Shown here piece after piece: positions 1-11,400 of a stretch of 64,000 nucleotides of DNA; position 1 is the stretch's first letter; each line of letters begins with the position of its first letter. The DNA is from Septoria linicola. Lineage: Eukaryota; Ascomycota; Dothideomycetes; Mycosphaerellales; Mycosphaerellaceae. The stretch covers positions 3,224,001 to 3,288,000 of the forward strand of contig CP099419.1 of assembly GCA_024114885.1 (NCBI GenBank), read 5' to 3'. The notes under the pieces were generated by a model. That model searched no databases, was not told the DNA's origin, and was given only the letters and a program-made list of their open reading frames with translations. The position numbers and the translations under genes are program-made.

Positions 1-1560
1 TAACTTTTCCTATAGGAGAGGTAATATCTTACTAATAAATAGAATATCTCTAACTAGCTTAGTCTTTATAACTGTTTAGCTATCTAGGGAGGTGAGAGTG
101 AAATCAGGCTTCTAGACTCTAAATTGCTTACTAAACTGATCCTATAATATAAGATTTACTCTAAGATTAGGAACAAATAGTATCCTATTAAGTAGAACTT
201 CTCCTCCTAAGATTCCCTTTATCTATACTAGTCTAGAGTAGGTTATATAGAGGTATCCTCCTCCTACCTTGATCTATACTTTCTTCCTTAGTAGCTTTAC
301 TAATCTAAAGAAGGATAGTTAGTTAGTTATATAGGATAAGGTATAGGAATCTAAGAGCTATTCTTAGGGTAACAACTTGCCTTTAGCCTTAATTATAGAA
401 TAGGCCAACTTATCTTAGTTATTATCTTCTAATAAGGAATTATTATTACTTCTAGAACTAGAGTAAGTTCTAGAATTAGAACTAGAACTAGACTCCTAGG
501 CTAAAAATCCTTTCTTTAGAAGCTTTCTAGACTTTTCTATCCTTTAAAGCTACTTGCCTATTTTCTAGATAACCTTCTTTAGCTTATTATATAATAATAA
601 CTTATAGACAGCTTTCTTAATATATCTAGTATTCCTTAGTAAAAAGGATCTTCTAACCCTCCCTCTAAGGAATAATCCCTAAGGGTCCTTCTAGTTCTTA
701 ATACTATTTCTCTACTAGGACAGTTTCTTAGTAGTAGGGAGGTTAGGACAATCCTTTAACTAGTACTTCCCTTTCTTATAGAGCTAGTATATTAGTAGAG
801 ACTTTCCTTAGTAGGGCTACCTAGAATAGAATATAGCTAGACCTATATCTATCTTATCTAGATTGTCTCTTACCTTTTAGGACTTAAGTAGAAGGAGAAT
901 AGTATCTATATCTAAGGATAGTTAGGTTATAATAGTATCCTTAGCTACTTAGTATAATGTAGGTAGGGACTATAGGAGATGTTTCAGCCTTTTCTCTTAG
1001 CTCTAGTAGTAGGCTTCCTAAGGATTAATCTTAGTAATCCTCTTACCTAGGCCTCTAAGGTGTCTCTATGCTTCCCTGATTGTTTTATTAGGTAATATCT
1101 TAAATATAACAAACTACTTAATCAGACCTATAGTATAGGACTTCAGGACTCTATTATACTTGTTCTAGAGAATCACCTATATCTTAGCTACTAGTATAGT
1201 AATATACTATGTCTCTAGCTCTATCTTATTATCTTTACTAATACTATATCTAATACTGAACCTGTATACTATATTGTCTTTTAAGAAGTGTTGATTCTAA
1301 GTAACATATATCTAAAGACTAGTGTCCTACTAAACTATATATAAGTTCCCTCTAACAATTAGTTAGCTAATTACCTAGAACTAGTCCTTTCCTTCTAGCT
1401 TATCTATCTATAGCTTGAACTATCTCTTCTAGTTAGTTCTGTCTAGGATTGGAATCCTTTAGCTCTTCTTGTCCTCTTAGTCTATTATAGAAATAGGTAA
1501 ATAGAATAAATAATTAGTAGAATGCTTTAGACTAGCTAAGGATTCTAGAGAAGGGTAATT
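1..1560 (-). mobile_element. Ty1/copia retrotransposon relic (gag and protease part), RIP-like mutated
   Basis: Read on the minus strand with many stops, this stretch keeps the outline of a copia polyprotein. At 748-789 there is a CCHC zinc knuckle pattern (C-x2-C-x4-H-x4-C) in which three cysteine or histidine codons have become tyrosine codons, exactly the change C:G to T:A at CpA/TpG would make; only the last Cys (TGT, 748-750) is intact. Further along the element (about 160-381) is a copia-type aspartic protease region: an LDS core, then a Ser-His/Tyr-x-T-N segment, a VGGG strand and the VPNL-x-VNLI tail. A serine-rich linker lies between. Stops are almost all TAG or TAA that could derive from CAG, CAA or TGG. 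The rest of pol would lie left of the window edge. No intact LTR was recognised. Boundaries are approximate. Confidence 0.7.
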
Positions 1561-2189
1561 TCTTATAGTAGGGAGACTAGCTCTAAGGGACAGGGATTCC
1601 TCGTATTTAGGAAATTACTAAGACTTAGATCTTTCTCTCTTAGTAGAGTTTCTGTTACTAGGTAGTAGGAAGGCTAAGTAGCCTCTTCTAACTCTAGTAA
1701 TACTAGGTGCAATAGTAGAGAACTAGGTAGGTATTAATAAAGTAGAAACATACTACTATCTTATAGAGATCTTTACTAACTTATATACTACTAGGTGTAA
1801 ACTAGCTTCGTTAGTAATATAGTTAGGGAAACTTCTAGGCCCTAAATGTTTTCTATAAACTATAAGGGATACAAGTAACCTATACTAACATAGGTTGCTC
1901 CTATTTAGTGTACAAACCCGAGCTTATAACCTATTAAAAGTAGAGAGCGTTTATAGATACTATATAATGTTAAGGAGGGTATAGCGTAGTAAAGAAGAAT
2001 AAAGGATTAATCTTGAACTGACTTATATATATAGTATAGTAGTAATATACTAGGAACTAAATATAAAGTTGATTTTGTTAGTTATCTAAGAAGAGAAGAA
2101 AGAGAAGCAAGATATACCTCTTACTAAGCCTTAGGTGGATGCCTTAGGTATCTAGAACTATACTTAGAAGTCTATATCTAGACTAACTA
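1561..2189. other. AT-rich RIP-like sequence between two retroelement relics
   Basis: Very TpA-rich with almost no CpG, CpA or TpG. It could hold the 5' LTR and leader of the minus-strand copia relic and/or the first part of the plus-strand gypsy pol. I could not define an LTR, primer binding site or target-site duplication by eye. Confidence 0.5.
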
Positions 2190-3130
2190 TCTAGGATATA
2201 TTCTTAATAGTCTTAATATTAGAAGTAGTTAGGTATTATAGTATGCCTATAGGTATTATTAGCGATAGAGGGTCTATATTTACGAGTTAGTTTTAGTCTG
2301 ACTTCTACTACGAGGCGTATATAAAGCGTAAGCTAAGTATAGCGTTCTATCCGTAAACGGATAGGTAAACCGAAAGAGCGAATTAGACGCTTAAGACTTA
2401 CCTACGTATCTACTACGTAGAGTAGTAAGATAACTAGGTAGACCTATTAGTACAAGCCGAGTTCGTATATAATAATAGTATATATACGATATTAAAAATG
2501 TTACTATTTATAGCACTATATAGTTTCAATCTAGAGCTAGTAACGAGTAGGCGAGAAGCTTAGAGCGCGCTTTCTAAAAGGGAGGTACTAGCCGCTAAGG
2601 AAGCTATAGAAAGATTAAAGAAGAACTATAAGACGCTAAGTAAACGCTAGCGAGAAGTAAGCGAGGCGTAGGCTAGGTACTTTAATAATAGGTATTAGGC
2701 TAAGGAATATAAGGTTAGCGATATAGTCTTACTATCGATAAAGAACCTACGATTAAAGGTTCCTTCGAAGAAGTTAGTAGATAAGTTTACTAGACCTTTT
2801 AAGGTAATTAACGTAGTAGGGAAGTAGGCGTACTACTTAGCCCTACTACTAGACGCTCTTATCTATAACGTATTTTATATATCGCTTCTAGAACCTTAGA
2901 AGGGTAGCGAGACGTAGGTAGAGAGTATACTACTCGTAGACTACTAGAGTAAATAGAAAGTTAAGAAGATTCTTAGAACTCGAGTAAGAAAGAGCGTACG
3001 CTAGTACTTAATCCGCTAGTAGGGCTAGCCTAAAGAGTACGACTAGTAGGAACCTAAAGAACATATTAGTAGCTATATAGTACTAGACGTATTCGAAGCG
3101 TAGCGCGTAAGCGGGTACGTAGTAAGATAG
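2190..3130 (+). mobile_element. Ty3/gypsy (chromovirus-type) integrase and chromodomain relic, RIP-like mutated
   Basis: The plus-strand frame starting at 2252 encodes a retroviral-type integrase core. The second catalytic Asp, in an SDRG motif, is codon 2264-2266; the catalytic Glu, in a TER motif, is codon 2372-2374, exactly 35 residues later (the DD35E spacing). Downstream come the integrase C-terminal region (about 2,480-2,910), with an LLEP-like end, and then a chromodomain-like segment (about 2,955-3,110) of the Y-L-x-R-x-x-G ... EP type. Trp and Gln positions are occupied by TAG/TAA stops, as CpA-directed mutation on both strands would give. Unlike the neighbouring copia relic, CpG dinucleotides remain plentiful. 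Reverse transcriptase and RNase H were not recognised upstream, so the element is truncated or nested. It cannot encode a product. Confidence 0.8.
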
Positions 3131-3135
3131 AAGCG

Positions 3136-3225
3136 CTAAGGCGCTAATACGCTAAGGCACTAACGCGCTAAGGCACTAATACGCTAAGGCACTAATACGG
3201 CGATACTAAGTACTAAGCGCTAAAC
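3136..3225. repeat. Short minisatellite inside the repeat island
   Basis: Four to five imperfect copies of an about 16-bp unit (consensus near CGCTAAGGCACTAATA) stand head to tail directly after the gypsy chromodomain relic. The copies differ mainly at CpA versus CpG positions. This may be part of the element's 3' non-coding region. Confidence 0.7.
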
Positions 3226-3428
3226 CTATATTTAGAGGCAAACTTTAAATTTAAGAAAGTAAGAAAATTACTAAAGTATTTAGGACATATCGAAGCGTAA
3301 ACTATATTATTTATATACGCCCGCTAAGCGGGTCGTATAGTACCTATAGGTAAGAAGTAAGAATCTAACTATAGCCTATATAGGCGCGAGCGGAGTATAA
3401 GAGGCGTAGGTAGGGAGCGAGCGAAACG

Positions 3429-4130
3429 CTTATACGTCGTCCTTAGAGAGCGCGTCGTCGTTAGCGTTTCTACTACCGTTAGCGTTTCCGCTACTAAAGG
3501 CGCTACTCTCGTCCTTATCCTTATCCTCGTCTACCTTCTCGTTAGATACTACGTTCTCGGAGAGCTTACCCTCCTTCTAGTTACTACCCTTAGAGTAGGC
3601 GGCCTCTATAGTAGCGTCTAGGGTATCGCTAGAGGCGCCTACTATATAGTTAATCTACGAAGAGTATTAGTATCGTACGAGGATCGTATAGGAAAAGTAG
3701 ATATACCTTGTACTATAGCTTAAATATAGCTACTATAAAGTTAGACTAGCGCTAGGTCTCTACTAGACCGGCGACGGATATCGCGCTAGCTAGTAGCGAG
3801 CCGAGTACGCTCGCCTTACGTAGCGTATCCTAGCCGCTAACGGCTTTACTCTTATTACTAGTAAAGACTCTCTTAGCGGTCTTAATAGAAATATAGAAGG
3901 CCTTTAGGCGGCGCTTTGCCTACTCTTTACGTATACCCTTAGGGAGGGTCTCTAGCTACTCGCGGTAGTATAGTACGTAGCGCGCCTACTACTTAAGGTT
4001 TCTATTAGTAATCCTCTTATAATTATAGTATTAGCGCTTATAGCGCTAATACTTAACCTTCTAACCGAGCTTTATTACCCTGTCGCACGCTAGCTCGTCG
4101 TCTATACGTAGTCCGTTAGTATATAAAGCG
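3429..4130 (-). pseudogene. RIP-like degraded coding sequence, family not recognised
   Basis: On the minus strand a broken frame runs from about 4130 to a stop near 3429. It has long stop-free stretches: a basic, helical-looking segment with repeated Lys/Arg (about 3,790-3,990) and, at its end, an acidic and Asn/Ser-rich segment with E-K-V-D-E-D-K-D-K-D (about 3,430-3,640). The remaining stops are TAG/TAA of the kind made from CAG/CAA/TGG. It could be a retroelement gag or a duplicated host gene inactivated by the same process. No family was recognised. Confidence 0.4.
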
Positions 4131-5170
4131 TAGTTAAGGAGTATTCGAAGATCCGTACCGTCGTAGGTATACTTAATATAGTAGAGGTAGATCTCTATAT
4201 CTCCTCGTCCTCTAATATTATTAACGGTACGTAGTAGGCGGTTTAGAACTACGACTCGGGTACGCTTCGGTAGTATAGTACTTACGTTAGTAATACGGTA
4301 ATCGTACGAAGATACTAGCTTAATAAGGATATAGAAAATATTATATACGTAGAGAGAAAAGTCTAAGAGAGAGTTAGAAGAGTTTTTAAGAATACGCTCG
4401 AGCTACGAATCGTAGTCGCTATAGTAAGGAATATGTTACTACGTAAACGTAATACGTATAGTAACTCTTTACTTCGTAGCGCGAATTTACGTAATACGCT
4501 AAAGGTTCGTAGGTATAACGCGTTAGAGACACGATAAACGCGGAATATATAAAGTATATTATAAAGACTAAATAGGCAGCCTAGAATATAACCTATTAAG
4601 TAAGGGTGTCGCTAAGGGTAGCTCCCTTAGGGAGAGGAGATAGTTATAAGAGCTAGGTAAGGTTAAAGGCTAAGACCTACCTTAGGCTCGTAGGCTTAGC
4701 GTACGGTATAACTATAGTACGCGTATATATCCGAAAGGAGGCAAGAATTAGTCTTACGATATCCTAATAGTCTTGTTAGGAGGGCGCTCTATATATTACT
4801 ATATACCTCTTTTATATAGTTAGAGAAGTTCGAGGAATTCTATAGCCTATTTTATACTACGAGTTAGTAGCGAGTATATAGAGAGTACGAAAATTGCCTA
4901 CCTAGCGTTCTCGTTTTTATTAATATCTATCTCCTTAATTAGTACGTAACTTACTTATATAGTTACGGCCTACGTAGAGTTTATACTAGTAGTATTAAGT
5001 ATACTATTAAGTATTAGCTAAGCTAAAAGCGTCGTAGAATACGCGTAACAACTTACTTAAGGCGATTGACATTACGAGTACTATATAAGGCCTCGTTGTC
5101 GCCTATAATTATAGTAGTACTAGTATACGTTAGTTATAGTAATAGCGGCGGTAAGCTAGATATTAGTATT
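4131..5170. other. RIP-like repeat sequence, no feature resolved
   Basis: TpA-rich, CpG-retaining, CpA/TpG-depleted sequence continuing the island. It ends rather sharply around 5,160-5,175, after which dinucleotide use becomes that of ordinary gene DNA. I see no gene or LTR here. Confidence 0.5.
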
Positions 5171-5644
5171 AAGTGAGTCCTATTGTTATCAGCGCGACAA
5201 TAGGAATGACATGGACGCATACGGACTGTGAGGACAATAGTGAGGTTTAACAATGAGAAGTCGTTATGTCTCGGTGGGACGTATGGAGCTCGGTCCCGCC
5301 GAACACTTTCCGACTTCTCCACACGTCACGCTCTGACGCTCTGGACTCGACTTCGCTAGTTCTACTGCAACACTTTCCGCAGACAACTACGACATCCACC
5401 ATTCATCTGGCGGGACTCTTTTCTTTCCAATATCAGCGCGTTTGAGACTGCAGCTGCCGCACGCGACTATCATAGTGGTAACTAATCAGCGCTCGCGTGT
5501 ATCGCTGAGCTTGCTATCCATCAGGCACCCACTGGCTAGTGAGCTTGCGCCTTGACAAGCACACGCGAGACACTTCTTCTTTGTCCACGTTGACGACTTC
5601 GCCTCAAATTCTTACACGCACACGCCCTCACATCCACTTCTACC
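5171..5644. other. Cullin upstream region
   Basis: Ordinary-composition DNA between the repeat island and the cullin start codon. It must hold the cullin promoter and 5' UTR. No specific site was recognised. Confidence 0.5.
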
Positions 5645-8031
5645 ATGTCTGACATGGCCACCAAGGCGAGTTCGCGCCCAGCGCCACCAATACCGACTTC
5701 GAAGGACGACATCAACGGCACCTGGAACTTCCTCGAGTGGGGCGTGGACCGGATTCTGTTCAACCTCAGCGATGGCGTCGATTTGAAGACGTACATGTCG
5801 CTGTACACCAGCATCCACAACTTCTGCACTGCTCAGAAAGCAGTGAGCATGGGCAGCCAAAGCAATCTGAACTCGAACCATCGAGGAGCACACTTGCTCG
5901 GCGAAGACCTGTACCATCGGCTCAACGAGCACCTCAAGCTGCATCTTTCGGCCGTACACGCAGAAATGGTCAAGCACACCGACGAAGCCCTCCTCACGTA
6001 CTACATCAAAGAGTGGAAGCGTTATACTCAGGCGGGCATCTACAACAACCACTTGTTCCGGTATCTCAACCGGCACTGGGTCAAGCGTGAGATGGACGAG
6101 GGTAAGAAGGATGTGTACGACATCTACACTTTGCACCTGGTACGATGGAAGGAGGACATGTTTGGCAGTACCCAGAACGCGGTCATGGATGCCGTTCTCA
6201 GACTGGTGGAGAAGCAGCGCAACGGCGAAACCATAGAGCAGTCCAAGATCAAAGACGTGGTAAACTCCTTCGTCTCACTTGGAATTGACGAGGCAGACAG
6301 TACTAAGACCACTCTTGATGTCTACCGCTTGTACTTTGAGAAGCCATACCTGGAGGCAACCGAGAAGTATTACGAGAAGGAGTCACAGCAGTTCTTGGCC
6401 GAAAACTCGGTCGTCGACTACATGAAGAAGGCGGAGCGGAGACTGGACGAGGAGAAGGAGCGCGTACCCCTATACCTGCTGCCAGAAATCATGGCACCGC
6501 TCATGAAGACCTGCGAGCAAGCTCTTATTGCCAAGCACGCATCAACGCTGCGCGACGAGTTCCAGATCCTGCTCGACAACGACCGCGAAGACGACATGGC
6601 CCGCATGTACAAATTGCTCGCCCGCATCCCAGAAGGTCTGGATCCACTGCGCAACAGATTCGAGCTCCATGTGCGCCAGGCAGGTCACCTTGCTGTTGAG
6701 AAGGTCGCAGGTCAGGGCGAAAGCCTCGACCCAAAGGCCTACGTGGACGCCTTGCTCGAAGTCCACACACAATATGCTGCCTTGGTCACCAAGGCCTTTG
6801 CGGGCGAGTCAGAGTTCGTGCGCTCGCTCGACAACGCATGTCGGGAATATGTCAACAGGAACAAAGTTTGCGAGAAGAACTCCAGCAAGTCGCCAGAACT
6901 GCTCGCTAAGCACTCTGACAACGTGCTCAAGAAGAGTACAAAGGCCACCGAAGAAGACAACATGGAGAAGCTGCTTGATCAGTGCATGACCATCTTCAAG
7001 TACGTCGAGGACAAGGACGTTTTCCAAAAGTTCTACTCGCGTCACCTTGCCAAGCGTCTTGTGAATGGCACATCAGCGTCTGGTGATGCGGAGACTAGTA
7101 TGATCTCCAAGCTGAAGGATGCTTCTGGATTCGAGTACACCAACAAATTGCAACGCATGTTTCAAGACGTGCAGACATCGAAGGATCTCAACAACGCGTA
7201 CGAGGAGTGGCGTTCGACGACCATTGATAAGGAAGACCGCAAGGATGAGGTTGATGCTTCCTACCAGATCTTGGGCACTGGATCATGGCCACTCCAGCCT
7301 CCAACCTCACCTTTCACCCCGCCCGGCGTCATTGTTAAGACCTACGAGCGATTCCAGACCTTCTACAGCAACAAGCACGGAGGACGTAAGCTCTCGTGGT
7401 TGTGGCATTTGTGTAAGGGCGAGATTCGTGCCAACTACGTCAAGATGAACAAGGTTCCGTACACGTTCTCGGTCTCCACCTATCAAATGGCTATCCTCCT
7501 CATGTTCAACGACAGTGAGACTGTCACCTACGACGATATTGCGGAAATCACGTCGCTCGCCAAGGAGACCTTGGACCCGTCGATAGCAATCATGATCAAG
7601 GCCAAAGTGCTCACTGCCAGCCCAGAGGGTGCCTCGCCGCAGAGTGGAACCTCGTACTCACTCAATCACGGCTTCAAGAACAAGAAGCTGAAAGTAAACC
7701 TCAACATTGCGATCAAGTCCGAGCAGAAGCAGGAAGTAGAGGACACTCACAAGACCATCGAAGAGGACCGAAAGATGCTCATGCAGGTAAGTTTATGGTT
7801 GAACACTGGCGTCCGCCGGGCTTTCGCTAATTTTTCCTTTAGTCTGCCATCGTGCGTATCATGAAATCGAGAAAGACGATGAAGCACAGCCAGCTTGTTT
7901 CGGAAACGATCGGACAGATCAAGAGTCGTTTCTCGCCAAAGGTCTCAGACATCAAGAAGTGCATCGATATCCTCATCGAGAAGGAGTATCTCGAGCGTCT
8001 GGAGGGTGACGACCTCGGCTACTTGGCTTAG
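5645..8031 (+). CDS. cul1: Cullin-1 (Cdc53/CulA), SCF ubiquitin ligase scaffold
   Basis: Two exons, 5645-7786 and 7843-8031, separated by a 56-bp intron (GTAAGT...TTAG), give 776 residues, a normal length for fungal cullin-1. The N-terminal cullin repeats that bind Skp1/F-box adaptors open with the WxFLExGxxxI-like segment (about residues 25-45); the cullin homology domain follows (about 420-620), with the characteristic FQKFYSRHLAKRLV stretch. The short second exon carries the winged-helix neddylation domain with the conserved IVRIMKxRK motif; by family knowledge Lys722 is the Nedd8 acceptor. Without the splice the reading frame ends before this domain, so the intron is required. Cullin-1 bridges Skp1-F-box receptors and the Rbx1 RING protein for ubiquitin transfer in nucleus and cytosol. 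It sits only about 480 bp from the mutated repeat island but shows no obvious damage itself. Confidence 0.95.
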
Positions 8032-8498
8032 AGGGTTCTCCTCTGGTCATGGGTCGCTCTTTTGTACAAGTGGACCACAAAGCGGCGTTATGGGTGGTTC
8101 GGTAGAGACTGCGGTCTCTTTGCGTTACGAAAGCATTACGAATGAAGGTTGGCGCGGCTTATAGCATGGCGTGGGCGTTTCTACAACTCGCTTTGATATC
8201 ATGGGATGCTGCGCTACGATAGCAGCCGACGACCTCTGGTATGAGCCAACATGCGTATAGAGAATGAGAAAGATAAGATGCGAATTATGAAGATGAGTCT
8301 TCGTTGTGCACTACTGCGCATAAAAATCGCCATCGCCAAATGAAGCCATGTGTCGCTCGGCGACTGAAACCTCCGACACGCAACTTGACCACTTTCACTT
8401 TCACTTTTGGCCACATTTCTTGTCTTGCTTCCAGCGACACTACCACCACCATGTAGGTAGAGTCTGTGGTCTGTACGATTGCCGTAGACTTGCTGACA
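8032..8498. other. Intergenic between cul1 and spf1
   Basis: Tandem genes on the plus strand are separated by 467 bp, holding the cul1 3' end and the spf1 promoter. No RNA gene or repeat was seen. Confidence 0.5.
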
Positions 8499-11400
8499 AT
8501 GACAACAAGGCCGCCTCCTCTAATAGAACGCGCGGAGATCAAGTCGGCCAGTCTCCACAACGCCAGGCCGCTGCTCCTCCACGCCTACATCCTCCCCTTC
8601 GTCTTCCTCTGGCCACTCTTCTTCAGCTACTACCTGCCGCAAGAGAGCTACGACACGTATATCAATGGCCAAGAATGGACATTTGTCTTTGCTGGCACCA
8701 TCGTCACCCTCCAGTCTCTGACATGGCTCATGACTTTCTGGAATGTCAACATTCGCGCACTCTTCACTGCAAGTTCTGTTCGCAGTGTCGGTGACGCGAG
8801 TCTGATCAAAGTGATTCCGAAGGAGAATGCGGGCGCAAGCGAGATCTGTAACATCGAGAGGGAGAGGACTGGCGGCAAGGACAGCGTGTCTTTCCTCTTC
8901 CAAAAGAGACGCTTTCTCTACGACGAAACCAAGGGCAGCTTTGCACCGCTCACTTATACCATCGATGAGGAGCCGAAACCTACGATTGGGACTTTCCAGG
9001 CTTCCAAAGGCCTGCAAAAGGGCGCGGAGATCGAAAAGTTGACACAATACTATGGAAAGAACTTGTTCGATATCCCAGTTCCTACGTTTACGGAGCTATT
9101 CAAGGAGCATGCAGTAGCACCTTTCTTCGTGTTCCAGATATTCTGTGTCGGACTGTGGATGTTGGACGAGTACTGGTATTACAGTCTCTTTACGCTCTTC
9201 ATGCTGGTGGTCTTCGAGAGCACAGTGGTGTGGCAGCGCCAGAGGACCTTGACCGAATTCCGTGGCATGAGCATTAAGCCATACGCAGTCTGGGTCTACC
9301 GAGAGAAGAAGTGGGTGGAAGTGCAGAGCGATGCCCTGTTGCCTGGAGATCTGGTATCGGTAGGCAGGACGAAGGAGGACAGCGGAGTAGCTTGTGATAT
9401 GCTGCTTGTGGAGGGCAGTGCAATCGTCAACGAGGCTATGCTTTCTGGCGAGAGCACGCCTGTATTGAAAGATTCTATTCAACTTCGACCGGCTGATGCA
9501 AGACTCGAGCCCGAGGGACTGGACAAGAACGCCTTTCTGTGGGGTGGAACCAAGGTTCTGCAAGTTCAGCACGGGAATGCTGCAACGGACGCTCCTGAGA
9601 CGATACCACAGGTGGCCTCCGGAATCCCAGCTGCTCCCGACAAGGGCGCGCTAGCTTTCGTGATCAAGACTGGATTCGAGACAAACCAAGGTGCGCTTGT
9701 GCGGACCATGATCTTTTCGACTGAACGAATCGGCGCTGGCAACGTGGAAGCCTTGCTTTTCATTCTCTTCCTAACTGTCTTCGCCGTTGTCGCATCCTGG
9801 TATGTTTGGACAGAGGGCGTGAAGCAGGATCGCAAGCGTTCCAAGCTGCTGCTAGACTGTGTTCTCATTGTCACCTCTGTCGTGCCTCCTGAGCTGCCCA
9901 TGGAGCTCAGTCTAGCGGTTAATACTTCACTCGCTGCACTCAGTAAGCTTGCGATCTTCTGCACTGAGCCGTTCCGTATTCCTTTCGCGGGACGTGTCGA
10001 TGTTGCATGTTTCGACAAGACTGGTACACTTACCGGCGAAGATCTGGTCGTTGAAGGTGTAGCAGGTCTTTTCCTCGGTCGACAGGACGCGAAGGTCAAA
10101 ACAGAATCAGATGGCGCTCAGAGCCAACTTACCAGAATCACAGACACTGGGCTGGAGACTACCTTGACCTTGGCCACCGCTCATGCACTTGTCAAGCTCG
10201 AGGAGGGAGATGTAGTAGGCGAGCCAATGGAAAAGGCAACACTGCAATCGCTGGGTTGGACTCTTGGGAAGAACGACACGCTCACTGCGAAGGCTGGCAC
10301 CAATGCACGCGGCGCATTGGCTGGAGATCTCGTTCAGATCAAACGTCGTTTCCAATTCTCCTCTGCCTTGAAGCGACAAAGCTCTGTCGCAACCGTCATC
10401 ACGTCCGATCGCCAGACAGGCAAGAAAACCAAAGGGACATTCGTCGCAGTCAAGGGTGCACCAGAGACTATCCGCAAAATGCTTGTTGAAATACCTCCGA
10501 AGTACGAGGAAACCTTCAAGTACTTCAGCAGAAACGGTGGACGCGTTCTGGGTCTGGCTTACAAATACATTTCCACGGGCGACGAAATCACGCAGAAGAA
10601 GATCAATGATCTGAAGCGTGATGATGTGGAGTCCGATCTACATTTCGCTGGCTTCTTGGTGCTCCAATGTCCTCTGAAAGATGATGCTATCAAGGCTGTG
10701 CGCATGCTCAACGAAAGCAGCCATCGTGTTGTCATGATCACTGGTGATAATCCATTGACTGCGCTACACGTTGCAAAGCAGGTCGAGATCGTGGATCGTG
10801 ATTCCCTCATCCTAGATGCACCAGAGAACGATGACAGTGGCAAAAACCTGGTGTGGAGAAGCGTGGACGATAAGGTCAATATTGCAGTCGATCCCAACAG
10901 GCCGTTGGACCCAGAGATTCTCAAGACGAAAGACCTGTGCGTTACTGGATACGGTCTTGCCAAGTTCCGGGATACACCACAATGGCACTCGCTTTTGCGA
11001 CACACATGGGTATACGCACGTGTTTCGCCGAAGCAGAAGGAAGAGATCTTGCTTGGCCTCAAGGAGCAGGGTTACACCACCCTTATGGCAGGAGACGGTA
11101 CCAATGATGTTGGTGCGCTAAAGCAGGCGCACATCGGCGTCGCGTTGCTGAACGGCAGCAAAGGCGACATGGACAAGATGGCCAAAAACTTCCGCGAGAC
11201 CAAAATGAAGGAGATCTACGAAAAGCAAAAGGCTATGATGAATCGTTTCAACCAGCCCGACCCACCAATTCCCGCACACATCGCACACTTGTATCCACCT
11301 GGACCAAAGAACCCACACTACGATAAGGCCATGGAGCGCGAAGGGCTTGTCAAGCAGAAGATACTGGAGTTGAAGATCGCAGCGGAGGAAGAGAAGGCAG

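Noticed and set aside
5612..6136. 174-codon frame opposite the cullin
   Set aside because: A shadow of the cullin coding strand with no domain character.
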